A program made the translations under genes and the position numbers. DNA of 64,000 nt from NCEH01 sp043195095 (GTDB lineage Bacteria > Pseudomonadota > Alphaproteobacteria > Rhizobiales > Xanthobacteraceae). Positions within the stretch are counted from its first letter, which is position 1. Every line of letters begins with the position of its first letter. The notes beneath the pieces were generated by a model, which worked only from the letters and a program-made list of their open reading frames with translations, was not told the DNA's origin and did no database searches. Below are positions 41,873-51,100 of this stretch, piece by piece. Where the stretch lies: the NCBI RefSeq assembly GCF_043195095.1, contig NZ_JBAFWN010000003.1, one strand, 5' to 3'.

Positions 41873-42478
41873 ATGAGCCCGGCCCCCCGACATTCGACCC
41901 CGCAAGATCCCGCCGCCCCGGACCTGCTGTTCGAGGCGGGCGAGGCGCCGCCGCCGGGCGTGCCGGATCTGTTCTTCGGCTTCCTGCGCATCGCCCTGTC
42001 CGGCTTCGGCGGCGCGCTGCCGTTCGCGCGGCGCGAGCTGGTGGAACAGCGCCGCTGGCTGGGCGCGCGCGAGTTCAACGAGCTGCTCTCCATCTGCCAG
42101 CTCATGCCGGGCCCGAACATCGTGAACATGTCGTTCTGCGTGGGCGCGCGATTCGGCGGCATCGCGGGCGCGGCCGCGGCGTTTGGCGGGCTCATCGTCG
42201 CCCCCTGCATCATCGGCATGACGCTGGCGACGCTGTATGTGCATTACGGCCAGCTGCCCGCCGTTTCCGGCATGCTGCGCGGCATTTCGGCGGCGGCGGT
42301 GGGGCTGTTCGTGGCGCTGGGGCTGAAGATGGGCTTCGTCGAGCGGCGCAATCCCATCGCCCTGGTGTTTGCCGCGTTGGCCTTCACCGGCGCCGGGCTG
42401 ATGGGCTTTCCCCTGCTGCTGGTGATCCTGGTTCTGGCGCCGTTTTCCATCCTCGCGGCGTGGCGGTGGTCGCGATGA
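41873..42478 (+). CDS. chrA: Chromate transporter, half-size subunit (N-terminal type)
   Basis: 201 residues, one CHR domain: FFGFLRIALSGFGGALPFARRELVEQRRWLGAREFNELLSICQLMPGPNIVNMSFCVGARFGG contains the FGG..P and PGP motifs of the family, followed by three or four helices. Half-size CHR proteins work in pairs from adjacent genes, in contrast to the fused 400-residue ChrA. Some members export chromate; others have unknown substrates. The stop overlaps the next gene's ATG (ATGA). Confidence 0.9.
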   Translation: MSPAPRHSTPQDPAAPDLLFEAGEAPPPGVPDLFFGFLRIALSGFGGALPFARRELVEQRRWLGAREFNELLSICQLMPGPNIVNMSFCVGARFGGIAGAAAAFGGLIVAPCIIGMTLATLYVHYGQLPAVSGMLRGISAAAVGLFVALGLKMGFVERRNPIALVFAALAFTGAGLMGFPLLLVILVLAPFSILAAWRWSR

Positions 42479-43005
42479 GCGGGCGCGATCCCATCGGCGA
42501 TCTGGTCGCCCATATGTTCGTGATCTCGTTCCTCGCCATCGGCGGGGCGAACGCGGTCATTCCCGAGTTGCACCGCATGGCGGTGGAGACCAATGGCTGG
42601 ATGAGCGGCGATACGTTCGCGGATCTGTTCGCCATCGCCCAGGTCACGCCCGGGCCGAACGTGCTGCTGGTGACCTTGATCGGCTGGTATGTGGCGGGCA
42701 TCCCCGGCGCCATCGCCTCTACGCTGGTCATGTGCGTGCCCGCCGGGGCGGCGGCCTATGGCATGTCGCGCCTGTCCCATCGCTTCCGCGACGCGCCGCT
42801 GCGCATCGCCATCCAGCGCGGGCTGGCGGCGCTCACCATCGGCATCGTGCTGGCGAGCGCCTATATCCTCATGCGCCTCGCCGACACCCATTGGCTCGCC
42901 TACGGGCTCACCGCCTTCGCCGCCATCGGCGCGCTGACGACGCGGCTCAACCCGATCTGGCTGATCGCGGTGGGCGGCGTGCTGGGCCTCGCCGGGCTGG
43001 TTTAG
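42475..43005 (+). CDS. chrA: Chromate transporter, half-size subunit (C-terminal type)
   Basis: 176 residues, second CHR domain: HMFVISFLAIGGANAVIPELHRMAVETNGWMSGDTFADLFAIAQVTPGPNVLLVTLIGW carries the conserved GG, P.L.R and Q.TPGPN motifs. Overlaps its partner by 4 nt and should form the antiparallel pair with it. Followed by about 200 bp that contains parS. Confidence 0.9.
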   Translation: MSGRDPIGDLVAHMFVISFLAIGGANAVIPELHRMAVETNGWMSGDTFADLFAIAQVTPGPNVLLVTLIGWYVAGIPGAIASTLVMCVPAGAAAYGMSRLSHRFRDAPLRIAIQRGLAALTIGIVLASAYILMRLADTHWLAYGLTAFAAIGALTTRLNPIWLIAVGGVLGLAGLV

Positions 43006-43158
43006 GGCGCGCGCAAGAGGGGCGACCGCCGGGGGGGGCCGGCCCATGGGCGGGTCGCCGAAATTCATCTGCTGAACTTCACCCGAAATCGCCGGTTTTT
43101 TCCGCCGAGGGGCGGCCGAACAGCGCCAGTAAACCGCTGTTCGTCTTTGCTAAGCCAT

Positions 43159-43174
43159 TGTTTCACGTGAAACA
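43159..43174. other. parS centromere site (ParB binding)
   Basis: TGTTTCACGTGAAACA is a perfect 16-bp palindrome and an exact match to the parS consensus bound by chromosomal ParB (TGTTNCACGTGAAACA). It lies in the non-coding gap between the chromate transporter and the Lrp-like gene. parS sites cluster around oriC, so this places the window in the origin region of its replicon. T6 directly follows (43175-43180), so a weak terminator role for the upstream genes is possible as well. Confidence 0.9.
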
Positions 43175-43204
43175 TTTTTTCACGCGGACGCCGGCCGGCA
43201 GGCG

Positions 43205-43441
43205 TCAGAAGGCCTTGAAGGTGATGATGGTGCGGGTGTCCTGGATGCCCTCCAGTTTCTGCACCTTCTCGTTCACGAAATGGCCGATGTCGGTGTCCGT
43301 GGGCACGTAGAATTTCACCAGCAGGTCGAAATCACCGGCAGTGGAATAAATCTCCGAAGCGATCTCCGCATCCGCCAAAGCGTTGGCCACCTCATAGGAT
43401 TTCCCAAGCTGGCATTTGATCTGGACGAAGAAGGCGATCAC
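43205..43441 (-). CDS. Stand-alone Lrp/AsnC ligand-binding (RAM) domain protein
   Basis: 78 residues from GTG 43441, chosen for AAGGAGAG 5 nt upstream. The whole protein is the alpha-beta RAM domain of Lrp/AsnC regulators: AFFVQIKCQLGKSYEVANALAD, AEIASEIYSTAGDFDLLVKFYV and VNEKVQKLEGIQDTRTIITFKAF. There is no helix-turn-helix, so it cannot bind DNA like Lrp; such proteins may sense amino acids or modify other Lrp family members. It reads away from the TPP riboswitch. Confidence 0.9.
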   Translation of the reverse strand: MIAFFVQIKCQLGKSYEVANALADAEIASEIYSTAGDFDLLVKFYVPTDTDIGHFVNEKVQKLEGIQDTRTIITFKAF

Positions 43442-43590
43442 GGAAACTCTCCTTGGCACGGCCCGTCGGGGGCGGCGCCAAGGTGGCGAAAAGGGCACGC
43501 GCTTGCAAGGGTACAGGCTGCATGGGTTGGCCCGCCGCCACCCGCCGGGCTTGATGGGCGGGCAGGGGTTCTCTACATCTAAGCCATCTC

Positions 43591-43672
43591 GTCGGGGTGT
43601 CCCGCATCATGCGGGGCTGAGAGGCTTGTCCAACCCGCGAACCTGATCCGGATCATGCCGGCGAAGGAAACC
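43591..43672 (+). promoter_or_regulatory. TPP (THI-box) riboswitch
   Basis: Conserved core in order: TCGGGGTGTCC (P2/P3 region), GCGGGGCTGAGAGG (CUGAGA box), ACCCGCGAACCTGATCCGG and ATCATGCCGGCGAAGGAA. It lies upstream of thiD. When thiamine pyrophosphate binds, the thiD leader is expected to shut off transcription or translation. In this class of bacteria the output is usually at the ribosome binding site. Confidence 0.95.
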
Positions 43673-43764
43673 GAGATTGCGGAAGGGCGGCCGTTCCGGG
43701 TCGCCCGCTCGTGCCGCATCCTCCGGCTTCCCGCGCCCTCCTCGATGCCCGTCGGAGCTGCCGC

Positions 43765-44580
43765 GTGTCACAGAGCCTCATCCCCATCGCCGTAACCATT
43801 GCCGGCTCGGATTCCAGCGGCGGCGCCGGCATCCAGGCGGACCTCAAGACCTTCTCCGCCCTCGGTGTCTATGGCGCCAGCGTGCTCACTGCCCTGACCG
43901 CGCAGAACACGCTGGGCGTCACCGCCATCCACGATGTGCCGCCGGATTTCATCGGTGCGCAGATCGACGCCGTATTCAGCGATCTGAAGGTCGCGGCGGT
44001 GAAGATCGGCATGCTCTCGCGCCCGGCGGCGATCCAGGCGGTGGCGGAGGGGCTGGCGCGGCACCAGGCCCGCACCGTGGTGCTGGACCCGGTGATGGTC
44101 GCCGCCTCGGGCGCCCGCCTGCTGGAGGATGCCGCCATCGCCACCCTCAAGGAGGTGCTGCTGCCGCGCGCCACCCTCATCACCCCCAATTTGCCCGAGG
44201 CCGCCGCCTTGCTGGATCTTGCCCCGGCGCAGGATGAGGCGGAGATGCTGGCGCAGGGCCAGGCGCTGCTGGCGTTGGGCTGCGGCGCGGTGCTCATGAA
44301 GGGCGGCCATGGCTCGGGGCCGGAGAGCATCGACCTTTTGGTGAGCGCAGGCGGCGTGCTGCGCCTTGCCGCCCCCCGCCATGCCACGCGCAACACCCAC
44401 GGCACCGGCTGCACGCTGTCCTCCGCCATTGCAGCAGGCCTTGCCAAGGGCGCGGATCTGGAAGGCGCGGTGCGGGCGGCAAAGGCTTATATCACCGGCG
44501 CCATCGCCGCCGCCGACCGGCTGGACGTGGGGCGCGGACACGGCCCCGTGCACCATTTCCATGCCTTGTGGGACAATTGA
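43765..44580 (+). CDS. thiD: Hydroxymethylpyrimidine/phosphomethylpyrimidine kinase
   Basis: Phosphorylates HMP and HMP-P for thiamine synthesis. 271 residues of the ribokinase fold: AVTIAGSDSSGGAGIQADLKTFSALGVYG, VLDPVMVAASG, TPNLPEAAALL, VLMKGGHG and the anion hole/catalytic segment NTHGTGCTLSSAIAAGLAKG. GTG 43765 has GGAG 7 nt upstream; the longer GTG 43711 start lacks one. Controlled by the TPP riboswitch 90 nt upstream; a solitary thi gene here. Confidence 0.95.
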   Translation: MSQSLIPIAVTIAGSDSSGGAGIQADLKTFSALGVYGASVLTALTAQNTLGVTAIHDVPPDFIGAQIDAVFSDLKVAAVKIGMLSRPAAIQAVAEGLARHQARTVVLDPVMVAASGARLLEDAAIATLKEVLLPRATLITPNLPEAAALLDLAPAQDEAEMLAQGQALLALGCGAVLMKGGHGSGPESIDLLVSAGGVLRLAAPRHATRNTHGTGCTLSSAIAAGLAKGADLEGAVRAAKAYITGAIAAADRLDVGRGHGPVHHFHALWDN

Positions 44581-44638
44581 GCGGAGCGCGCCGAAACCGC
44601 CTTGCACCTCGGACATTTCGCAGTATCGTCCGGCCCGG

Positions 44639-44652
44639 CGAACGATCGTTCG
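44639..44652. promoter_or_regulatory. Palindromic operator candidate before the XRE-cupin gene
   Basis: CGAACGATCGTTCG is a perfect 14-bp palindrome ending 16 nt before the ATG at 44669. XRE-cupin regulators bind short palindromes, often at their own promoters, so this is a plausible autoregulatory site. Chance palindromes of this length are uncommon in a gap of under 100 bp. Confidence 0.45.
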
Positions 44653-44668
44653 GCAAAAGGGATAAGGC

Positions 44669-45289
44669 ATGGCGCAGCAGCGGGAAAAGGGGACCGAGCG
44701 GGGTCCGGAGGATGGCGCCCAGGCGATGACCGGCCAATTGGGCAAGACCATCCAGCGGCTGCGCAAGGCCTATAATCTCTCGCTGTCCGAACTCTCCGAG
44801 CAGTCCGGCGTGGCGAAATCCATCATCAGCCAGATCGAGCGCAACGAGACCAATCCCACCCTCGCCACCGTCTGGCGCCTGTCTCACGCGCTGGACATGA
44901 CGGTGGAGCGCGTGCTCGCGGCCTCCGACGAGGCGCCCTTTATCGAAAAGCTGACCCGCGCCGAAACGCCCATGCTGGTCTCGCAGGACGGCCTGTGCCG
45001 CCTCTCCATCATCGGCTGGATCAAGACGGTGGAGTGGCTGCAATATTACGAATTCCGCGCCGAGCCGGGCGGCGAGCTGGACTCCGATGGCCACCAGATC
45101 GGCTCCATCGAATGCCTGACCGTGACCGCGGGCACCCTCACGGTCGAGGTGGGCGGCGTGACCGAGACCGCAAAGGCCGGCGAAACGGTGCGCTATCGCT
45201 GCGACCGCCGCCACGTCATCCGCAACCTCGGCACCGAGCCGGCTGCCGCCTTCATGGTCTGCTTGCTGAAGGCGGCCGTGCTCGACTGA
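44669..45289 (+). CDS. XRE-family regulator with C-terminal cupin domain
   Basis: 206 residues. Residues about 25-85 are the helix-turn-helix: IQRLRKAYNLSLSELSEQSGVAKSIISQIERNETNPTLATVWRLSHAL. The C-terminus is a cupin_2 barrel (YYEFRAEPGGELDSDGHQIGSIECLTVTAGTLTVEVGG). The family includes PuuR-like regulators of amine, amino-acid and sulfur metabolism that respond to a small ligand held in the cupin. Target genes cannot be assigned; it stands alone between thiD and a convergent reductase. Confidence 0.92.
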   Translation: MAQQREKGTERGPEDGAQAMTGQLGKTIQRLRKAYNLSLSELSEQSGVAKSIISQIERNETNPTLATVWRLSHALDMTVERVLAASDEAPFIEKLTRAETPMLVSQDGLCRLSIIGWIKTVEWLQYYEFRAEPGGELDSDGHQIGSIECLTVTAGTLTVEVGGVTETAKAGETVRYRCDRRHVIRNLGTEPAAAFMVCLLKAAVLD

Positions 45290-45310
45290 GGGTCGGGCTC
45301 TGCCCAGCCC

Positions 45311-47965
45311 TCAATAGACGTCGCGGCAATAGCGGCGCTGTGCGGCAAGCTGTTCCAGCGCCCCGGTTCCGATAAGTTCGCTGAGCACATGGTCAACCGC
45401 CGGGGCCATGCCCTGGAGGCTGCCGCACACATAGATGCAGGCCCCGGTCTCGATCCAGCGCACCACCTCCGCACCGGCTTCCTTAAGGCGATGCTGCACA
45501 TAGAGGTGCTCCGCCTGGTCGCGGGAGAAGGCGAGGTCCAGCCGCGCCAGCGCGCCGGCGCTCTGCCATGCGGTGATCTCGTCGCGGAAATAGAAATCGT
45601 GCTGCTGGTTGCGCTCCCCGAAGATCAGCCAATTGGCGTCCTGCCCCGCCCGAACGCGGCGCTTGAGATGCGCCCGAAGGCCCGCAAGGCCGGTGCCGTT
45701 GCCGATGAGAATTAGCGGCCGGGCATCGTCCGGTCCGTGGAAGGCCGGGTTGGACCGGATGCGCAACGCGATCCGCGCGCCTTCCGGCGCATGGTGGGTC
45801 AGCCAGCCGGAGCCAAGGCCATAGCCGCCTTCGGGCGTCCGGGTCTGGCGCACCAGGAGTTCGATCCGTCCGTCCTCGGGAATGGAGGCGATGGAATATT
45901 CGCGGTGGGGCAGGGGCTTGAGGCTGTCGGCGAGCGCTTGCGCACTGGCGGCGGGATGATCCTGCGCGGCCGGTTGCAGGCTGCGCGCCAGCAGTTCGCG
46001 TAGGGGCAGGGTTTGACCGTCCTGCTGGACTGGGGTGTCGCCGTCGAGCTTCAAGGCATCGAGCGTGTGCCGGACGGTTTCCATATCCAGGCGAGGACCG
46101 ATCTCGGCGATGTCGCCGGCGGCCCAGGTCGCGGCCTCCCCCTCCCGTTCCAGTGCGAGGTGGAAGGTCGGCAGCCCGGCGCTTCCGGCATTGAGTTGGC
46201 GGCGGCTGACGAGGCGCCAATCCTGGTAATCGGGCTGGCTCCAGTCGGGCAGGGTGGTCAGGCCGGACAATGTGCCAAGCCGCTGCTGCCAATGGCGCAG
46301 CGCGCCCGCATCCTCCATGTCCACTTCGACCCGGTCGAACAGCGGCGTTGCGCCGTGGGTGCGCAGCCAGGCGTCGAGGTCTGCGCCAAACCCGCAGAAA
46401 TGCGGAAAGGAGCGGTCGCCGAGCGCCAGCACGCCGTAATCCAGGTTCGCCAGCCCGTCCGGCGCCTCGCGCGCGCCCATGCGCCGGGCAAAGGCGCGGG
46501 CGGCGTCGGGGGGCTCGCCCGCGCCGAAGGTGGAGACCACGAACAACGCGCGCTTGGCCTTCGCCAAGGCTTCGGGCGCAAGCCCCGCCAGGGATTCCAC
46601 GGTCACCGGCAGCCCGGCGGCCAGAAGCGCGTTCGCGCTCTGCCAGGCGAGGCGCTCGGCCGTGCCGGTCTGGCTGGCATAGGCCACGAGCACGGGCGCG
46701 GCCTCGCTCGCCGGTGCGGCGGCGACCGGCGCGGCGGCGGCGCGGGCCTCGCGCTTCTTTTTGCGGCGGTCGAGATAGAGCATCCAGCCGGTGATAGCGA
46801 ACAAAGGCATCAACAGGCTCGCCAGCATCATCAGCAGGGTGCCGGTAAAGCCGAAGAAGCTGCCGGAATGCAGCGGGAAGATGCTGCCCATGAGCTTCTG
46901 TCCGGCCGGCAGATCATTATAGCGACGATGCTCGCGCACCTGCCCAGCCGCGTCGAGCACAAGGGTGTTGTTCGCCCGTTCATGGGCCGGGTTCATGGAC
47001 TGGTAGGTGATGGTGAGGGTCCGCGCATTGCCCTGGGGCAGGCGGAGGGTCGCGATGCTGTAGCCACCGGATTCGCGCACGAACGCGGGCCAGAGCGCGG
47101 CGAGATTCAGCGGCGCCCCATCGCGCCCCTCGCGTCCTTCCCGCGGCGCGCGTTCACCCGGCATGGCCGGGGCGGCGCTGGGCGGCCTTGTGGCTTGCGG
47201 CCCGGAGGGCGCGCCAGGCGGGGGCGCTCCGGCCGGACGTGGGCCTTGCTGTGCGGGGCGGGGCGTGCCGGTGAGGTCGAACAGCGCGCCGCGATACCAG
47301 TCGTAGGACCAATACAGGCCCGTGAGCGAGGCCAGCAGGTAGAAGGGCAGCACCCATGTGCCGATGACCGAATGCAATTCCCACAGGAAGCTGCGGCCCC
47401 GCCGGCCGAAATCGAGCCGCAGCCAGTTGCGCCAGTCGAGCGCTCTGCGCGGCCAGCGCAGATAAAGGCCCGAGAGCGAAAGCACGATCAGGCCGATGGT
47501 GGAGGCGCCGACGATCTGCTTGCCGACATCGCCGGCCGCCAGCCAGCGATGCACCTGCATCACGAAGCGGAAGAACGCCTGGCCCTGCACATCGCCCAAG
47601 AGCGCGCCATCATAGGGATTCACGTAGCGGTTTTCGCCGCGCGGCCCGCCCGGCCCGGCCGCCGGCGCCCCGGCCGGCTGGGGCGGCGGGGCGAAGGTGA
47701 CGCGCGCGGCGCGGGTCGGGTCCGTCGAGACCATCAGGGCTGTCGGCGTCTTGCCCGGCGCATTGGCGCGGATGCGTTCCAGCAATTGGTCTGGCGCGAG
47801 CGGGCCGGCGGCCTCCGCCCGTACGGTGATGATGCCGGGATTGAGCGCGGCGAGGAGGTCGTCCTCGAACGAGAGCATGGCCCCGGTGACGCCCACCACC
47901 GCCAGCACGATCCCGGCGGTGACGCCGAGGAACCAATGGATCTGAAACCAGACGGCCTTCAACAT
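45311..47965 (-). CDS. PepSY transmembrane - flavodoxin - ferredoxin-reductase fusion
   Basis: 884 residues. N-terminal PepSY_TM part with four helices (WFLGVTAGIVLAVVGVTGAML; two around 145-225; one about 365-395) and conserved histidines (VHRWL, LHSVIGTW), likely haem-binding. Then a flavodoxin domain (VLVAYASQTGTAERLAWQSANALL, about 430-560) and a CysJ-like FAD/NADPH domain (REYSIAS, LILIGNGTGLAGLRAHL, YVCGSLQGMAPAV, ending RRYCRDVY). It resembles membrane reductases used for ferric-siderophore reduction. ATG 47965 is favoured (AGGA 8 nt upstream). A Pro/Gly-rich linker lies near 240-290. Cytoplasmic NADPH would feed electrons across the membrane. Confidence 0.9.
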   Translation of the reverse strand: MLKAVWFQIHWFLGVTAGIVLAVVGVTGAMLSFEDDLLAALNPGIITVRAEAAGPLAPDQLLERIRANAPGKTPTALMVSTDPTRAARVTFAPPPQPAGAPAAGPGGPRGENRYVNPYDGALLGDVQGQAFFRFVMQVHRWLAAGDVGKQIVGASTIGLIVLSLSGLYLRWPRRALDWRNWLRLDFGRRGRSFLWELHSVIGTWVLPFYLLASLTGLYWSYDWYRGALFDLTGTPRPAQQGPRPAGAPPPGAPSGPQATRPPSAAPAMPGERAPREGREGRDGAPLNLAALWPAFVRESGGYSIATLRLPQGNARTLTITYQSMNPAHERANNTLVLDAAGQVREHRRYNDLPAGQKLMGSIFPLHSGSFFGFTGTLLMMLASLLMPLFAITGWMLYLDRRKKKREARAAAAPVAAAPASEAAPVLVAYASQTGTAERLAWQSANALLAAGLPVTVESLAGLAPEALAKAKRALFVVSTFGAGEPPDAARAFARRMGAREAPDGLANLDYGVLALGDRSFPHFCGFGADLDAWLRTHGATPLFDRVEVDMEDAGALRHWQQRLGTLSGLTTLPDWSQPDYQDWRLVSRRQLNAGSAGLPTFHLALEREGEAATWAAGDIAEIGPRLDMETVRHTLDALKLDGDTPVQQDGQTLPLRELLARSLQPAAQDHPAASAQALADSLKPLPHREYSIASIPEDGRIELLVRQTRTPEGGYGLGSGWLTHHAPEGARIALRIRSNPAFHGPDDARPLILIGNGTGLAGLRAHLKRRVRAGQDANWLIFGERNQQHDFYFRDEITAWQSAGALARLDLAFSRDQAEHLYVQHRLKEAGAEVVRWIETGACIYVCGSLQGMAPAVDHVLSELIGTGALEQLAAQRRYCRDVY

Positions 47966-48135
47966 GCTCAATATCCTGCGGCTGCCCGGCGTTAGCGGCA
48001 GTAAAAATCCAGGCTATGGCATATCAACCGCAGTTGTGTTCCTCAATACGGTCAAAAATGAATGGAATGATTATAAATCTAGAGTGGAAAGCTGCGGTCC
48101 TGCGGCACCTTCCCGAAGGAATTATTACAGATGGG

Positions 48136-48169
48136 CAATAAAACACCGGCGCGTCAGGACGGGCGCCGG
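48136..48169 (-). terminator. Intrinsic terminator after the autotransporter gene
   Basis: On the minus strand CCGGCGC (48169-48163) pairs with GCGCCGG (48152-48146), followed by TGTTTTATTG. It ends the autotransporter transcript 20 nt past its stop codon. The rest of the 224-bp gap is AT-rich around 48010-48090 and probably holds the promoter of the PepSY-reductase gene. Confidence 0.75.
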
Positions 48170-48189
48170 AGATTCTGCGCTCCCACGCA

Positions 48190-51100
48190 TCAGAACGTGA
48201 TGGCGAAACGCCCGTTGATCGCGTTGTCCATGCCCTGGTCGGAGAATTGTCCGCCATAGCTGACGCCGAGCACCATGTTCGCTGTCGCCCGGAAATCGAG
48301 CCCCGCATTCACCAGCGCCGCATTGCGCCCAATCGGTGCGCCGCTCACCGTGAACGGGGTGCTGCCGCTCGCGAAGGCGAAGCCGATCTCAGGATTGATG
48401 TCGCCGAAGGCATATTGCCAGGCGAGCCCGCCGCGCGCGGTCAGCGTGCCGGTGCCGAGGGCCATGCTCTGGCTCACGCGCATGCCGAGCGTAGTGAAGG
48501 TGTTGTCCTGCGTGAGGCCGCCCGAGGTGAGCGCCGCCGCACCGCCGGATTCGGTGAATCCGTCCATGTTCAGATGCACATAGGCAAGGCCGGCGAAGGG
48601 CTCGAAATCGGTCGCGCCAGCGATGAAGCCACGCGCGATTTCACCGAACACCTGCGTGGTGCCGGCCTTGTTGTCCGAGGAAAGGCCGTTCAGGAAGCCC
48701 GGGAACAGCACCGTGCGGCTGGTGGAAAGGTCGTGCCAGCCGTAGGCCGCGCCGAGCCGTAGGTCGATGCCGCTGAAGCGGGTGCTGGCATAGGCGGCAA
48801 GGTCGTAATTGTCGCTGGTGCCGGAGGAGGCGAGGGCATTCACCTCATAGGTGGATTGGCTGTAGCCGCCGGCGATGCCGAGGCGCCAGGCCTCACCCAC
48901 CGGCGTGTCGATGCCGGCAATGACGCCGCCGATGGAGCGCGAAAGGCTCGCGGTGTCAGCTGTGGCGTCACTGCTGCCCCAGGCGCCATAGCCCTGGAGC
49001 CATGCGGTGGCGGCAAGGCCGGGGGCAAGCTGCGTGGTCTGCGGCCCCGCCTGCAATGCGCCGCCAGAGGCTTGGCGCTGACGCCCGCCGATGGCCTCGC
49101 GCAGATAGATGGATTGTTGCTGCAACACTGTCGCGGCGGAGGCGTAGATCTGGCCGGAGAGGGCGTCGAATGCGGGCGGGGCAGTCGTGCCGTTGAGGCC
49201 GACGATGGCTTGCAGCACGCTGTTGGAAGTGGGCAGGGAGACGAGCGCGCCGCTCACCGCGCGCTCGTTGGGCGTGTGCCCGGCGGTGGCGAGGGCGGAG
49301 GCATCCAGCACAACGTTAAGGCCGAGCGTGGTGCCGGAACGCGTGGTCGTCAGGTCCAGGAAGGGATAGGCCGTGCCGAATGGGTCGTTCACGCTGGCGA
49401 AGGCGCCGGTAATGCCCGCGGCAGAGGTGAGCAGCGTGTAGGCGCCGAGCTGCGGCGTCGCCCCGACGCCGGCGATGATGGTGAGCGCGCCGCCGGAAAT
49501 GGTGATCGGCCCGGTGGCGGCGATCAGGTCACTCTGGCCCGGCGCGCCGATCTCCGCCTGATAGGTGGAGCCGGGCGCGAAGCTGACCGCGCCATTCACC
49601 GTCAGGGTACCGATGGAATTGCCCGGCGCCACGATGCCGGCATTGGCCAGGGCACCGTTGACGATGCCGTTTCCCTTGAAAGTGCCGGTGTTTACGACGG
49701 CGCCATTGATGGTGCCATTGTTCGTCAGCACGCCGCTGTTGGTGATCGCGCCCGTAACCGTGCCGCCCGCGAGATTGGCCATCATGCCGCCGTTGACCAC
49801 GGCGCTGTCGAGCATGCCGCCATTGATCAATGTGCCGGTGCTCGACAAGACGGCGTCCACCGAGGTGAAGGTCCCGGCATTGAGCAATTGCGCGTTGGCC
49901 GCGACGCTGTAGCCGCCGGCGCTCACGAAGTTCGCCCCTGCCAGGATGGACAGGTCGCCGACGATGGAGCCGGTAACGGCGAGCGTGCCGCCACCCACAA
50001 GGGTGCCGCCGGTATAGGTGTCGGTGCCGGCCAGAACGAGCGTGCCGGTGCCGAGTTTGATGAGCCCGCCCTTGCCGGAAATGTCGTTGCTCCATACGTC
50101 GATGGCATTGAAGCCGCCGGCCGCGGCATCCATCGTGACGGTGACGTTCTGGTTGAACGCGCCATAGCCGCTCGCCGCAGAATACAGATCAAGCCGCGCC
50201 CAGCCGGTCTGGTGGTCGTCGAGGGGAGCGCCGGAGCGCAGTTCGGTGGTCGCCAGTACGTCGCGCAACTGGTCTTGCGACAGGTAGGGAAAGCGCGTGG
50301 CGATCAGCAGTTCCGCGTTTTCCGGCACGATTGGCGCCTCGGTGGTGGATCCCACGGAGGGCAGGTCATAAGTGATGGACGAGATATATTGCTGGCGTGC
50401 CGCGCTGAAGGCGACGGCGCTGGGGAACGTTCCTGCCGCGATGCAGCCCGCTACGTTCCCCGCGCAGGCGGCGTAGGGTACGGCGAGCGCGCTGCCGAGC
50501 TGGGCGTGCAGCTCGGCCGAGGCTGCGGTCGCCACTTCGAAGAAATTGCTGGAATAGCTTGGATTGTTGGAGAGCAGCTGAACCAGGTTGAACATCGCCG
50601 CGATGCGTCCGCCGATGATGTCGGTGGGGTAATGGACGCCGAGAATGTTGCGACTGAGTCCAAACTCCTGCCCCGCCACCAGCAGGGCCTGATATTGCTC
50701 CGGCATCATCCAGGCATAGGTGAGCGCGGTGCTGTTACCGGCGGAGGAATGGCCGCTGGGAAAAGAGGGCGAGGGGGTGTTGTCGATCCATTGCTGGGCT
50801 TGCGACGCGGGGCCGGTGAGAGAATAGGCATCCGCCTGGCCCACGGTCCATGGGTTTGCCGCGATGCTCGGCGAGGTCAGGAAGGGACGCGGGTCGCCCA
50901 CGCTGCCAGCTACGTTGTATTGATAAGCAATGCCGTAGATATTCGTTGCGGCATATGCATCCTTCATGGCGCTGACCTGGAGCGTGTCGTTCAGCACCAC
51001 GTTCAACAGGTTGACGACATTGGTCGGCAGCAGATTGTTGTTTGCGTTCTGCACCATGGTGGGCGCCAGCGGCGTGTTCACCATGTTCCAGACATTCGCG

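Noticed and set aside
43159..43180. Palindrome plus T6 as a simple intrinsic terminator
   Set aside because: The stem would have only six mostly A-T pairs and the sequence matches the parS consensus at every base; a terminator role may be secondary.
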